A DNA stretch of 64,000 nucleotides. Source: Jackrogersella multiformis. Lineage: Eukaryota; Ascomycota; Sordariomycetes; Xylariales; Hypoxylaceae. The position numbers and the translations under genes were made by a program. Shown here one piece after another: positions 1-10,683 of this stretch. The notes under the pieces are model-generated. The model saw only the letters and a program-made list of their open reading frames with translations, did no database searches and was not told the DNA's origin. Each line of letters begins with the position of its first letter. Within the stretch, counting starts at the first letter, position 1. The stretch is taken from contig CADCXD010000018.1 in the NCBI GenBank assembly GCA_902806575.1, forward strand, positions 1,798,001 through 1,862,000, given 5' to 3'.

Positions 1-852
1 TCCCTTTTGGTGAACTTCGGCAAACATTTCCCCAGCATTGTTAAGATGTCTGCTCTTTTCTCCGCTCATACACAGCGCTGGTAGACTAAGCTTTCCATAT
101 GATGTTATCCATTCCTGGCACTCTTTGGCATCCTGCTCAAATGCTCGGTAGACCTCGAAGGCACACCTCATGGCACCGGGCTGCTCGTAACATTGAACGT
201 AATGATCGAGGTCTTCGGGTTTGATTGCTCCAGTATTGTATACGATCTTCTGAAAAAAGTGAGATAAGTAGATGCGCTCACGGCCGGCTACTAGCGATAG
301 TGGCAGGTCGGGTACACTGTGAAAGATGAAATGAAATTGTTGGACTGCGTTCGTAGTGCAGCTGGCTGTATGTTAACATTATTAAATCATAGTTACTTTC
401 ACTGGAATTTAAACTTACTCTTCCGTAAACACCGAGGTTCCTGGTAGAGGACATTCTCCCCAGTTGACACTAGCTACGCGTGACGGATGCTTCGTTGCCA
501 TGGCAAAAGCAACCATACCTCCGATATCATGACCGATGAGGTGAACCGGCTCGTGAATCGCAAGGGCATTGAGTAGACGGACCATATCCCGCGCCATGAT
601 AGATTTGGTGAATCCAGTGGCAGGTTTGGATGAAGCTCCAGCACCACGATAGTCAGGGGCTAGTACGCGATATCCCGCCCTCGAAAATGGGTCGATTACA
701 TGGCGAAACTGATATGAGGTTTGGGGAAATCCATGTATAAGTAGGATCACCCCTCGTTGTGGTCTTTTGCTTTTGGATGGGCAGTCGATGTATGCGATGC
801 GCAAGGATGGCTCGACCTCGATAGTCCGATGTCTCCATGTATCGTAATCCAT
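1..852 (-). CDS. Alpha/beta hydrolase, epoxide hydrolase-like (3' end outside window)
   Basis: The product is an alpha/beta-hydrolase-fold enzyme of the soluble epoxide hydrolase/haloalkane dehalogenase type, which would hydrolyse a small epoxide or ester in the cytosol; the substrate is not predictable. Exon 1 runs 852 to 419 (144 codons plus 2 nt). It shows the oxyanion-hole motif HGFPQ, then a DYRGAG segment and GHDIGG in place of the usual nucleophile elbow. An intron of about 57 bp (418 to 362, GTAAGT...CCAG) follows, and exon 2 (361 to the window edge) continues in phase with cap-domain-like sequence (FHFIFHSVPDLPLSLVAGRE and onward). GHDIGG places Asp at the nucleophile position, as in epoxide hydrolases. 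The ATG at 852 gives a start of normal length. The catalytic His and the C-terminus lie outside the window. Only a no-signal-peptide N-terminus is seen, so cytosolic location is an inference. Confidence 0.85.
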
Positions 853-2397
853 TTAAAGACAATTTATATTTTGACTATATAACTTGTTATAACTTATAAC
901 AAGGCAATTATTACTACCCGGTGTTGGTGGTCGGGTTTATTTAATATTCAAAATTATTTCTAGAGCGGGGATTAGACATTCTAAGATGACGCTACGGAGT
1001 ACTTTAGGGATTTGTTAAAGCTAAGATAGGATATGATCTGTTTGATTTATAGAAAACCCACTGTATATGATAAGAGAGTCGATTCCGATTACATAAGCAG
1101 GTATATCGTTTGGAGGCACATGTAGACGTTAAGGGGTCGAATTATGGGCATAAAATGGTTAACAGGGAACTCCACTTAACGTAGATAAAAACACGATATT
1201 CATTAATGTTAGGCGCATCGTATTAAGATAACATAAAATTTCAACTGGATTGAGTGTATCTTAACAAGTTGAGAGTAATATTTTTACTTAGACATGCGTG
1301 TCGTTAAGGATGGTATGTCGATTAAGGGGTTGATTGAGAATAGTATCGAGAATAATCATATTATCGCATAACTAAACACTTCTTTATACGCACATTACTA
1401 GTTTATAAAAGAATGGAACAATTGACAGTAAAATACCCGCCGTCTTATCACCTTGTTCGCATTAATACTTGTGGTTAACAATGTGAAGGCTGCGCTTTAT
1501 ATGGATGATAAATAATTACTAAGCAGCCCCTATTCTAAAGTTATTAGAACTCAAGACTTACATTAATATTCCAAGGTTCAATTTTTATTAGACCTAACTT
1601 TACTTAATTTTTTCATCTATAATCGACGACATACGCTAGGTTTTGTGCTTCTCTAGGAATATTTTAGCAACTTTCGAGGTTACCTTGGTACCTATGTGTC
1701 TATGTCAAGTATCAAACCGAAGCGCGGTCGATGGTATCAACCTAAAAGATCGCCTAAAACATTATATGCACCATCGCGTCAAAGTTGAACACGTGAGAGG
1801 CCAAGAGAAATTCCGCATAACGCGTGGGGTGCTTAGAAAATGTCCTCTAGCTCTTGATGGTGTCCGACCTTTAGCAACAACTCCGTTTTCTGGAGCTCGG
1901 GTGCGGCTCTGGGTTCCCCGTGACGAGAGAATTGTTGTCCCGCCGGACAGCTCATGTCACCGCTAACGACATATCCAGATCGAACTTACCAGGAGCCATC
2001 GATTTGGGCCTGCCGAGAGAAATATTGGACATGGGGGGGGGGGCGCTTTGAAGTTAGCAAGGATGCTGTTGGCGCATCGTTCCTCTGGGTTATTGCGAAG
2101 CGGTGAGGCAAATCAGCTTTGTGGAACTACTACTATTTGTAGATCCCCCTTTTGAATCATGACTTCGAGAAAAGGTCGGTAAGATAATGCATTCCTTGCT
2201 ACCTGCTTTTCCCTTTCACCTATTCATTTTATTGTTCATTCTTTTCTTATTTTAATCATTTGGACTTTAGGTTTCACGCATAATTGGGACTCCTTGAGAG
2301 TAACACCTTTGTTAGACGAAATGGAAACCTATGGTCTGTACGACTGTATTAAAGAAAAATCCCGTGTTATGAAAAATCCTCTTCATTTATCCTTCAA
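853..2397. other. AT-rich intergenic region
   Basis: This 1.5 kb stretch is strongly AT-rich apart from a patch of higher GC at about 1690-2110, which carries a 107-codon open frame (1643-1966, +) and a run of about a dozen G at about 2034. The frame has a weak, possibly chance likeness to ribosomal protein L21e (see findings). No convincing intact gene is seen. Confidence 0.6.
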
Positions 2398-5300
2398 TCA
2401 TGTATCCGGCGGAGATTTTTCAATCGAAGTAAGGAGCCTCAACTCATCGGGTGAATACTTATAGTACGGCCACTGCATACATATGTGTTGGAAAGCTTCA
2501 AAGGAATCGGAATCCCTTGCTCTGATGCGATAAGGTATTCTAACAGAGGTAGTAGTTTGGGATGGAATCGGACTAAAGTCTATTCTTAGTCATTAGATAT
2601 TATTAGTTATTATCGATACCTACCTAGATATCTTATTATGTCATGGTTTAGACAACTTACATCCTTTTGTTCGCGAGAAAATATTGGATCTTGTTGAGCT
2701 TCCGAATGGTGATCCGGTTATACCTCCCTGAGATTGAGGACTTGATCCGAATAGACCCCCTTGAGATTGGGGACTCGTAAACGCGGACGATTGCCCTGCT
2801 GTCTTGTTCAAGCTTGCAAATGGCGAGGTCCCGGAAGCAGATTGGGATCCATTAGCGAATACGGGTGGTGTTCCTCCAAATATATTGGAGGCTACATTCC
2901 CGCTACTGCTTTCGCTAGCTGGTTTAGGCCCGCCGAAGAGAGACCCTGGAGTGTTTGATGAGCCACTCGGTCCTCCGAAAATGGGTCGTCCGGTTGGAAA
3001 CAAACCGGATCCATTGCTACTGGTACTAAATAGTCCAGGTTGCTTTTGTGTACTTGGTGAGGTTTCTGCTGGTATGGATGGGTTCTTCAAGGCGTTTACC
3101 ACGCGAGGCAACGGCGTTGTGGACGGATCACTAGAGCCAACGGTCGTTGAAGGATGGTCTGGCTCAATTAAGGTCGATGGTAGAGCTTAGACTCTTAATA
3201 TTAGTATAGTTCGAGTTCGTGAGCAGTAGGTTACTTACACGTAGTTTCCCGCACTTTGAATTTATTGCAAATCTGCAATCCTTTCATTAGAGCATCATAT
3301 TCTGACTGTAGCTCCTGGCGCTCAAGTTGAATTTCTTGCGACTCTGAAGCAAGCCGTTCAAGCTCATCGTCCTCCATTTGATTAACTTTATCTGTGGTGA
3401 ATATCGATGGGAGGTCTCTAATGAGGCAGTTCTCAACAGCCAAGATGATCATGTTGTCAGTAAACGTTCGGAGGGACACCTATGAGGAATGTCAGTGGAG
3501 ATCTGAATCTAGTAGCACTTGATAGCGTTACATCATAATAAGTTTCAGACTTGTCGATTAAGTCATCAACTCCGAATTCGCTCACGCGTTTTGTTGGAGC
3601 CGATTCCTCGAGTTCAGCGAGTGCTTCATCCGTGAACAATTCAGGTCGACTCTCCATTAGAGCTTGGATCATGTCTACTCCAATGTTCTTCCGACGTCTT
3701 TGGGCAAGGAGAGCTCGGAATTCAGTATCGAGAGGTTGTGGATGGCCACTTTTGTAGTGATATAGAAGCTCCTGTAACTTAGACTCCAGGACGATGGATT
3801 TCTTTTCGAAGAATGGGTCTACTATCTTAGAGAGGATTGCCGAGCAAGTCCTTTTGTCTGGACTCACAATATGGTCTATAAGCTTTTCAACAAACGCTTT
3901 GGTCATGCGGAGCACGAGTTGAAGATGACAGCGTGCAATCGCTTCCCATGGCTGAGCCTGGTCTTGAAAAAGCTTCACAGCTAAGCGATCATTCGAAGTT
4001 CCAGGAAACTCATTCCCTTGGTTGGCTGATGACAATGATTCCAGATCTGACGCGATATTTTCAAAGGTGACCTTCTCAGGCTCCTTGAACTTGTACTCGT
4101 TAGCCAAAGATCGAAGGAATGTAGGTAGGGTCAATCCGGCATTCCCGACATCGTCCCCTCTATGACCATTCCGATTGAGATTATGAAGATCATTTTGAGT
4201 TGCCGCCGAGTCTTTCGGGAGGATGATGCGCCTCGAACCTTTGGTTTCTAGAACGTAGGTGAATGCGCGGTTTAGGTCGCGCACAAGTCCCCGAAGCTTT
4301 CTAACCCTACTGTCGTTAATCGAAGTTGTCTCCGGTTTAGGATACAGACCACCAAAGAACTCGTCGGCATAGTTTCCCTCTACTGCATGTAGGCATAAGA
4401 TATGGAATTGAGAGGCAATTCTGTCGAGATGCGTTCGTAGTTCCTTTGGAGTCGACCTTGGCTCTCCGAGGCGCTTTAGTTGAGTCATATGGTCGTTGAT
4501 GTTTTCTTCGATACTCTCGATCAGGCCTTGGAGGTTGTCCTTGATATGACCGAGTAGAACACCACTGAGCTTTTTACGTAGTGCTTCTACCCCGCGATTC
4601 TTTGAAGGTACGCTGGACCAGGGGCTTGATTCGAAGAATTTCCGTTCTTTGTCGTCTCTCTCCCCATCAGTGTCTTTGCTCTCTGTTTCGCCGCGGTTAC
4701 GAAGTACATGCCAACCCAAGGATAGCTCGTGCGACCTGTCGAGATTTTTTGCTAGCCGAACAAAATTTCCTTCGTCCTGTGAACCCGACGTAAGAATATC
4801 TGGCTTCGTGATGATGCCAAGGGTTCGGTCTTTCTGTCTATCGTGATGCTTGACTTTGGACAAAACCTTCTGCAGTATGACCTGATTGCGCGCGGAGATA
4901 ACAGCTAAAATAATGCTGTTCTTGCGAGCCATATACCGCTCCACTAAGCGCTCGACAATATCCCGGCCAGCGGCAGACTGGTTCTCATCTTCGGAGTGAT
5001 AGAAGCCAGGAAGATCGACCATTGTAAGGTGTGGCACATCGGGGCTGCTTATCTCAATTCTTAGAACATCCTCCGAGAAGCCAGCATCACCTTCAAGCAT
5101 CTTTTTCTTGGCATCCTCGATTATACGAGGTAGCTCTTCCTTGTTGAAAGATCTCTCGTCAAACGAGTGCGCTTCACTCTTGGAAGTTACAGATGGCTGA
5201 ATTCGCACATCAACTTTGGTTTGACTGTCGGTGCGAAGAACGAGTTCTGTTGCGAATCTCGTACAAAGTCCATCCTTAACTGGAAACCGTACTCTTGATA

Positions 5301-5478
5301 TGGCTTCGAGCACTGAACTTTTCCCAGATGACTGGTCCCCGACGACAATGATCTGAGGAAGATCGACGAAGCGGCCAATTCCATGCTGACGTAGGTCGTC
5401 GATGGCGTCTAGAAGAGCCTTTTGCTCTCCATGAAGCTGCTCGAGAGCTATTGAGTCTAAAGAGATGGATTCCATCAT
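2398..5478 (-). CDS. Dynamin-family (Mx-like) GTPase with FG-repeat C-terminal tail
   Basis: This is a large self-assembling GTPase of the dynamin superfamily, closest in layout to fungal Mx-like proteins. Model: exons 5478-3532, 3479-3239, 3185-2661 and 2579-2398, giving 964 aa; phases 0, 1 and 1 fit at the three introns. The G domain has the P-loop GDQSSGKSS at residues 47-55, DLPGF at 155-159 and TKPD at 224-227. The middle/stalk region follows to about residue 640. Exon 2 encodes the GTPase effector domain (FTDNMIILAVENCLI). Exon 3 encodes a Ser/Gly/Thr-rich stretch with several LFGG, IFGG and PFGSS motifs, like an FG nucleoporin. Exon 4 ends with a segment FEAFQHICMQWPYYKYSPDE followed by LRL, a motif type found at the ends of Nup98-like fungal proteins. 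No membrane segment or PH domain is seen. Function is probably membrane remodelling or nuclear-pore-associated; this is inferred. The exon 3-4 junction is the least certain. Confidence 0.88.
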
Positions 5479-7122
5479 AAAGAAGGACTAGGACGTAGCA
5501 AAACTGATGTTGGTGAATATGAAGTAAACAGAAAGACAAGTGAGAATTGCGAAAAGGTGGTCGAGTTCAAACCTGACTAGTGCCCTGTCTGTGCCTGATT
5601 TGAGGCGTGTTCCAATGTGAGAGGCTTTATAACTATTGACTTGGCAAGCCACCGAATCAAATTTAAGGATCGTACTAAAAAAGGTACCTAGGTAATAAAA
5701 AAAAAGAATGAAAAGAACGAAAGATCATATCCGGGATGCAGTAGCTAAGCTACATTATACAAGGTTCTTGCCCCCGGTCAATAACCCGTTCGTCAGAGAT
5801 ATCATTTGCGGTTATAAATGGTTACAGTCTCATTCCAAGAACCAACATTGTTTGAGGTATGATAATTCGGCTACTGTTATTGGTTTTGTATTGTAAGGTT
5901 TGGCCCCCGAGCCGTCCCTTCGGGCCGCATCCGGGAACGTCATCGAGCTGATTGGCGGGGTGTTAGCGCTTTAAGCTTTTCAATTATTAGATATGCCCAT
6001 TGTCGTTGCATTTTACTCATCCTTCAATACTACCGTCGTATGCAGCATAGCAGCATACATCTAGTGTAAGCGATTACAGTGAGCTCATTACTAGTTCTAG
6101 TCGAGAACACCTTAAAGTATTTAATGTTTTATGGAAGCTTAGCTTTGGTTGAGCTGTGTACCGAGGTACTACCAGTCTTATGCGAACACCCCCTTTTTTT
6201 AGTGCATTTGGTAGGAAAACAAATATATGCTAACTTTATAATCGTATAAAACATGCAATTCGCAATCCCCTTTTAATCCCTTTTTTAACCATTAATTTAC
6301 TATAAAGTAATATACTTATTTTTATTTACCTTTAGTTGTGACGTTGATAAGTTTTGGCTATTTTTGGTAAGGGAATTGAAACTGTCCATATAAGATTAAT
6401 AAGTAAGTCTAAGTAAATACATAGTTCTCGTCGGATTTGCGGTGAAATTCAACGTCACAATTGAAAGATTACTATCGTTAATCACTTAATAATAAAATAT
6501 TGTTTGGGATCGCACGTGCTTTAAAGACAGTGATTAACCTAGGTACTTAAGTATAGATAATATTATTTAAACAATGACGGACGATCAACCTCTTGTTATA
6601 AGCCCGAGAGGTGAATCATTTTATCCCGTGAGAGATGAAATGTATTTTAATGAAAGTCATTAAGATAATGTTAAGTTTAAAAATGGAACGTAAGAAGGGA
6701 TGATAGTATCACGACTTGAAGTAAGTACCTACTTCTCTGGAAATGTGACAATTGGAATGACATTTAATTCACCTACGTATATTTTATGTATAATATTACA
6801 ATAATAACAAAACTATAATGTCCTTAACAATGTTAGTTTTACACATATTGAGTAAAACGACTGGAGTTTGGTTTCTTGTAGCAATGAAAGATGATATAGC
6901 ATTTTTTGTTTTCTCTCTTTCCTGACAGACAGCAATGATATTATCACTTATACAGCGAACAAAACAAGTTTCAACAACGAGGATGTTATTAAGTCATCTT
7001 GTATTTGTCATTAAATATGGCAGCCTCTCGACACACAATGTATGATATATGACACTTTACCGCATCGGGTATATTTCTGTCATTAGAAATAATCCTACTG
7101 CACCTATGCCTGATGTTAGTCT
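5479..7122. other. AT-rich intergenic region upstream of the dynamin gene
   Basis: The stretch is very AT-rich, with short open frames only (for example 5708-5896, +) that show no recognisable domain. It holds the dynamin promoter at its left end. No gene is seen. Confidence 0.6.
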
Positions 7123-7509
7123 ATGAGTATACGAGGACCGTTATTGTCGCCATCCCTAGAAGACCCAGCACGACCGGAATCTATTACGACGACTGACTAT
7201 ACACCATTATCAGCATCAGAGACGAAACTACCCAACAATATTCTGCAAAGAACACTTCCATGTGTACAAGCACTAAAAATACTCAAAACCCTCCACGAGA
7301 GGCTAATAAAGGTTCGTCTGGCAAGAAACCGGACAGTAATATCTATTTCTACTGCCAATGCAACTGTTCAAAAGGTTCAGGACAGCATACCGCATTATAT
7401 GGACAGTGTTACCCAGCTACTAATGACCCACGGCGGATGGTCTGCGGCGGGTGCTATGATCGTGAAAGGATCAAGGCTGGATACTGTAGTTAAGGCATAT
7501 TCATTTTGA
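7123..7509 (+). CDS. Hypothetical protein, 128 aa (uncertain)
   Basis: I do not recognise this protein. An ATG-started frame of 128 codons sits in a patch less AT-rich than its flanks. The N-terminal 40 residues are Ser/Thr/Pro-rich and look disordered. Residues 45-110 could form amphipathic helices (ALKILKTLHERLIKVRL, then IPHYMDSVTQLLMTHGGW). There is no signal peptide or membrane segment. A second frame overlaps on the same strand (7260-7493). The amino-acid mix is compatible with a real small protein, but no family match or splice structure supports it, so it may be a chance frame or the relic of a larger gene. Confidence 0.3.
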   Translation: MSIRGPLLSPSLEDPARPESITTTDYTPLSASETKLPNNILQRTLPCVQALKILKTLHERLIKVRLARNRTVISISTANATVQKVQDSIPHYMDSVTQLLMTHGGWSAAGAMIVKGSRLDTVVKAYSF

Positions 7510-8078
7510 TCATGTGAGTATCTATTAAGTTGTGAGAATAATTCATGTCTTGTTGTTAAGATGATAAGCTAATTCATAGATAGGAGCGCTGTGGTTAGGA
7601 TATTTACTCTGCCGGGGAAAGTATTCTTAGGTTGATGATAGGTACCTAGGTAGTTATAATGCGAACTTTTCATGTTAAGCACGACAACATTATTTCTATG
7701 CGAGTTTAACCTAGTCTACACCTGCTAAATATTAACTGTACTTATGGGAGTAAACGGAGCCGAAGCTAATGTGGCCTCTTCCCCTTATTATTTTACTCCG
7801 CACTTAACTTACTGTGATTTCGGAGTGCAACGTTCCGTAATTCGTGAACCAATCCACCTATGATACCGGATCTAGAATGCTCTATATAAAATCAGTAGCT
7901 AAAATGGATTTTTAGAATATTTCAGGGTCGTGAACATATATAAATGATATGAGCCGTTAATTGGCAATAGCAATTTGCGATTGCTATTGTGGACATTTCT
8001 CATCGAGAGATTATCCTAGTACTATTGCTCTGTTTCGTCTTGTACCACAACTAGGTATTCATCTGGTCAAGAAATACA
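7510..8078. other. Intergenic region, promoter of the CE1 esterase
   Basis: This is 569 bp of AT-rich DNA with one TACCTAGGTAG-type motif copy near 7642. A TATATAAA-like stretch lies at about 7936, 140 bp before the esterase ATG. No gene is seen. Confidence 0.5.
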
Positions 8079-9023
8079 ATGCACCCACTACTACGCCCTG
8101 CCTTGACTTGTCTCCTAGCCGTCGCCCCGATATTCACAAATGGCGCCTCACTTCAAAAAGTCACATCTGACTTTGGGCCGAACCCAAGGAATGTCGGATT
8201 CTACATTTACGTACCAGATAAGCTGGCTGCCAAACCGCCGATTTTAGTCAACCCCCATTGGTGTCATGGCAACGCGCAAGTTTGCTATTCCGGGTCTCAA
8301 TATGCAACTCTGGCTAGCAAGTACGGGTTCGTCGTCATCTACCCTGATAGCCCAAACACGGCAGACAAGTGCTGGGATGTATCGTCAAATGAGACCCTGA
8401 CGCATGATGCTGGCGGCGATAGCTTGGGCATCGCGAGCATGGTGCGGTGGACGCTTAACAAATATAACGGCGACCCCAAACGCGTGTTCGTCACTGGCGT
8501 CTCCTCTGGTGCTATGATGACTAGCTTGCTACTGGGCGCGTATCCCGACATGTTTGCCGCAGGCTCGGCATTTGCTGGCGTGCCGTACGGATGTTTTGCT
8601 GGCGACGGATACGGAGTTTGGAGTGATGCCTGTGCCACCGGAAAGATCCAGAAAACCGGCGCCGAGTGGGCCACAATGGTTAAAGCCGGGCATCCGAGTT
8701 ACACAGGATGGCGGCCTAAGGTTCAAATCTTCCACGGAACAAATGATGAGGTGCTCAATTATAACGATTTTAAGGAAGAGATTAAGGAGTGGACTGCAGT
8801 GTTCGGATTCGACGATACCCCGACGAGCACGACGCCCAACACCCCCGTCAGTGGATGGACGAAGTATGTCTATGGTAGCAATGATTGGTTTCAGGCTTAC
8901 AGCGCCCAAGGTGTCTCGCATAACATTCAAAACCAAGAGGCCACTGCCATGGAATGGTTTGACCTCACCTGCACGAGTGATAGTTGTTTCAAATGGGGAG
9001 AAGGTGGCCCATCGGCACAGTAG
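8079..9023 (+). CDS. axeA: Secreted acetylxylan esterase, carbohydrate esterase family 1
   Basis: The product should remove acetyl groups from xylan outside the cell, helping xylanases break down plant cell walls. The single-exon 314-aa protein begins with a signal peptide (about residues 1-22, hydrophobic core LTCLLAVAPIF). The catalytic domain contains the nucleophile elbow GVSSGAM with Ser143. The likely acid is Asp223 in HGTNDEVLNY and the likely base is His281 in GVSHNIQ, the arrangement of the CE1/PHB-depolymerase-like esterases. There is no cellulose-binding module or linker, which matches the short AxeA type. Feruloyl esterases share this fold, so substrate choice is inferred from overall likeness. 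It sits alone in an AT-rich region with no other glycan-degrading gene next to it. The ATG at 8079 is the first in frame and gives a proper signal peptide. Confidence 0.9.
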   Translation: MHPLLRPALTCLLAVAPIFTNGASLQKVTSDFGPNPRNVGFYIYVPDKLAAKPPILVNPHWCHGNAQVCYSGSQYATLASKYGFVVIYPDSPNTADKCWDVSSNETLTHDAGGDSLGIASMVRWTLNKYNGDPKRVFVTGVSSGAMMTSLLLGAYPDMFAAGSAFAGVPYGCFAGDGYGVWSDACATGKIQKTGAEWATMVKAGHPSYTGWRPKVQIFHGTNDEVLNYNDFKEEIKEWTAVFGFDDTPTSTTPNTPVSGWTKYVYGSNDWFQAYSAQGVSHNIQNQEATAMEWFDLTCTSDSCFKWGEGGPSAQ

Positions 9024-9170
9024 ATTATCCGTATTTGGTAGGTAGCAATACTTAAGATAGTTAGGTTAGTTCCTTATGATACCTAGCGAGAGTAAATGTG
9101 TGAAGTAGATTTGGAAAACCCCCTATCTGGTAATATAGTACATTGGAGACTCACATTTACATTGTGTTCC

Positions 9171-9525
9171 TTAATTACTCTTACCACCCTTACCCCCAAT
9201 AGCAGACTGTACGGATCCGCCGATATTACCTTCCGCCGTGAACTGCTTTCCAACCATCCCCTCTTTGTCTAAAGGGCCACCTATCTTCTGTGCTGCACCA
9301 CCAATCGCACCCTCATCTATGCAGGGGTTAGTCATCATTCGCCCCTGAAACGCTAGATATAAAATATTGTGAAGACTCACCGGTGAACTGTTTGCCAATA
9401 GAGCCCTGGGCATCGAAAACTTTCGGCTTGTCTTCACCAATTCCAGCAGTGGCGGGGGTCTTGACTTGCGAAGCCATTCCCGAGCCTGCCTTTGAGCGGG
9501 AGTTAGAGCTAGGGAGAGAAGACAT
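9171..9525 (-). CDS. Small conserved Gly-rich protein with internal GKQFT repeat, 96 aa
   Basis: This is a small spliced gene: exon 1 9525-9381 (ATG at 9525), intron 9380-9317 (GTGAGT...ATAG), exon 2 9316-9171, giving 96 aa. The protein holds two copies of one pattern: GSIGKQFTDEGAIGGAAQ and, after a KIGGPLDKEG spacer, GMVGKQFTAEGNIGGSVQ. The N-terminus is Ser/Lys-rich and the C-terminus is Gly/Lys-rich. There is no signal peptide or membrane segment, and the protein is small, polar and probably mostly disordered. The repeat recalls short stress- or development-linked ascomycete proteins, but I cannot name a family or function. The splice phase (1) and the repeat spanning the exon junction strongly support a real gene. 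Confidence 0.75.
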
Positions 9526-9757
9526 GCTTATTTATGAAGATTTACGAATTGTTTCTGTTTACGAAATCTGGGAGAAAAATAATAAAGCTGATATCGAAAC
9601 GATATTGGATTGTCTTTTAAGTAGTGATTATTAGTATGGCACAGTTCGATCTTGACGTGGTAGGTGGTAATACATGAGGTCATATTGTCGTCGTTCACTT
9701 TGATCGAGCATGTCACCAGCCACGACTTTACCCACACTAAGTGATAGTAGGCTCATC

Positions 9758-9785
9758 TTAAGGCAGGCAGTATCGTCTGCCTTAA
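9758..9785. repeat. Short perfect inverted repeat (hairpin)
   Basis: TTAAGGCAG and CTGCCTTAA are exact reverse complements separated by 10 nt. It lies in non-coding DNA 230 bp from the start of the small Gly-rich gene. Confidence 0.6.
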
Positions 9786-10246
9786 TGGTCCCGAGGTGGA
9801 GTATCTATTGAGATTATCGTGTTATGCTCCTGTGCACGGGATGTTTCCTTGACACATGTCATCGTCCATAGAGTAATGCAAGAATATCCCCGATAGTATC
9901 AGAGTAACGAGTTGATGGTAGGCGATCACCTTATAACCTGGTTGGTAGTATGGCTAAGATAGTGTTCGATTCAACGTGGTGGTAGGGATCAAGTTTCACG
10001 GTTTAGATTAACTCAATCATAAGGCTGTTTCACTGAATATACTTTAAGCCATCTGATAAAAACTTCTGATGACCTCGTATAAAACAGATTATTGTAAGGA
10101 GAAAAACTGGTGGAATTGTATGATGTAATCCAATTGTTAGGTAAGTTAAAAGTGGACACTGGCAGCTTAGGTAATTCTTAGGGATCGGATTAACGCTGCT
10201 CCACATATGTTGACTAAGCAGCGTCAATTCCGAATTCCACAACCAC

Positions 10247-10273
10247 TTAGGTACCTAGGTAGGAGGTACCTAG
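10247..10273. repeat. Clustered TACCTAGGTA palindromic motif
   Basis: Two copies of GGTACCTAG separated by AGGA, one extended to the palindrome TACCTAGGTA-like form. This motif recurs in at least twenty intergenic places in the window, and another tandem copy lies at 10433-10452. Confidence 0.7.
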
Positions 10274-10683
10274 AGCGACGAAACCCTTCATTTTCTACCA
10301 TCTTATCTTATCGGCTTTAATCCTGTAACCACCATGCACCAACCTCAATACAAATGAACCTGCAATTTTAGATTTCGGGCCAGTATTTCGGAACTGCAAC
10401 CGAGAGAACGGAGAAGCCCTCCTACCCGATAAATACCTAGGTACCTAGGTACACTAAGTCCACTGTAGTTTCCCCGGCATTTCCTTGCCGGGCTGTTGGG
10501 AATCGGGTTCCACAATTTCGAGCCCGCGTGAATCACAGCCCCTTTTAGTTCTAGAATTACGTAAGCTTATATTTTCCCCTAGGGATGCTCATAGCGTCTA
10601 GATCCATCTTTCTTTCTTGCCCTTTTCTTTATCTACCCATAACCTATGGATTAAATTTAGTCAATGCACTACTACATATCACA

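Larger units (their letters stand above)
9526..10683. other. Intergenic region with hairpin and palindromic repeat copies
   Basis: No gene is seen in this 1.16 kb. It holds a 9-bp perfect hairpin at 9758-9785 and clustered TACCTAGGTA motifs at 10247-10273 and 10433-10452, then the phospholipase C promoter. An upstream ATG at 10585 is in frame with the phospholipase gene. Confidence 0.6.

Noticed and set aside
10585..10683. Upstream ATG of the phospholipase C frame, giving a hydrophobic N-terminus
   Set aside because: A signal-anchor on a cytosolic PI-PLC is unexpected, and the downstream ATG gives a normal start, so 10585 is treated as leader.
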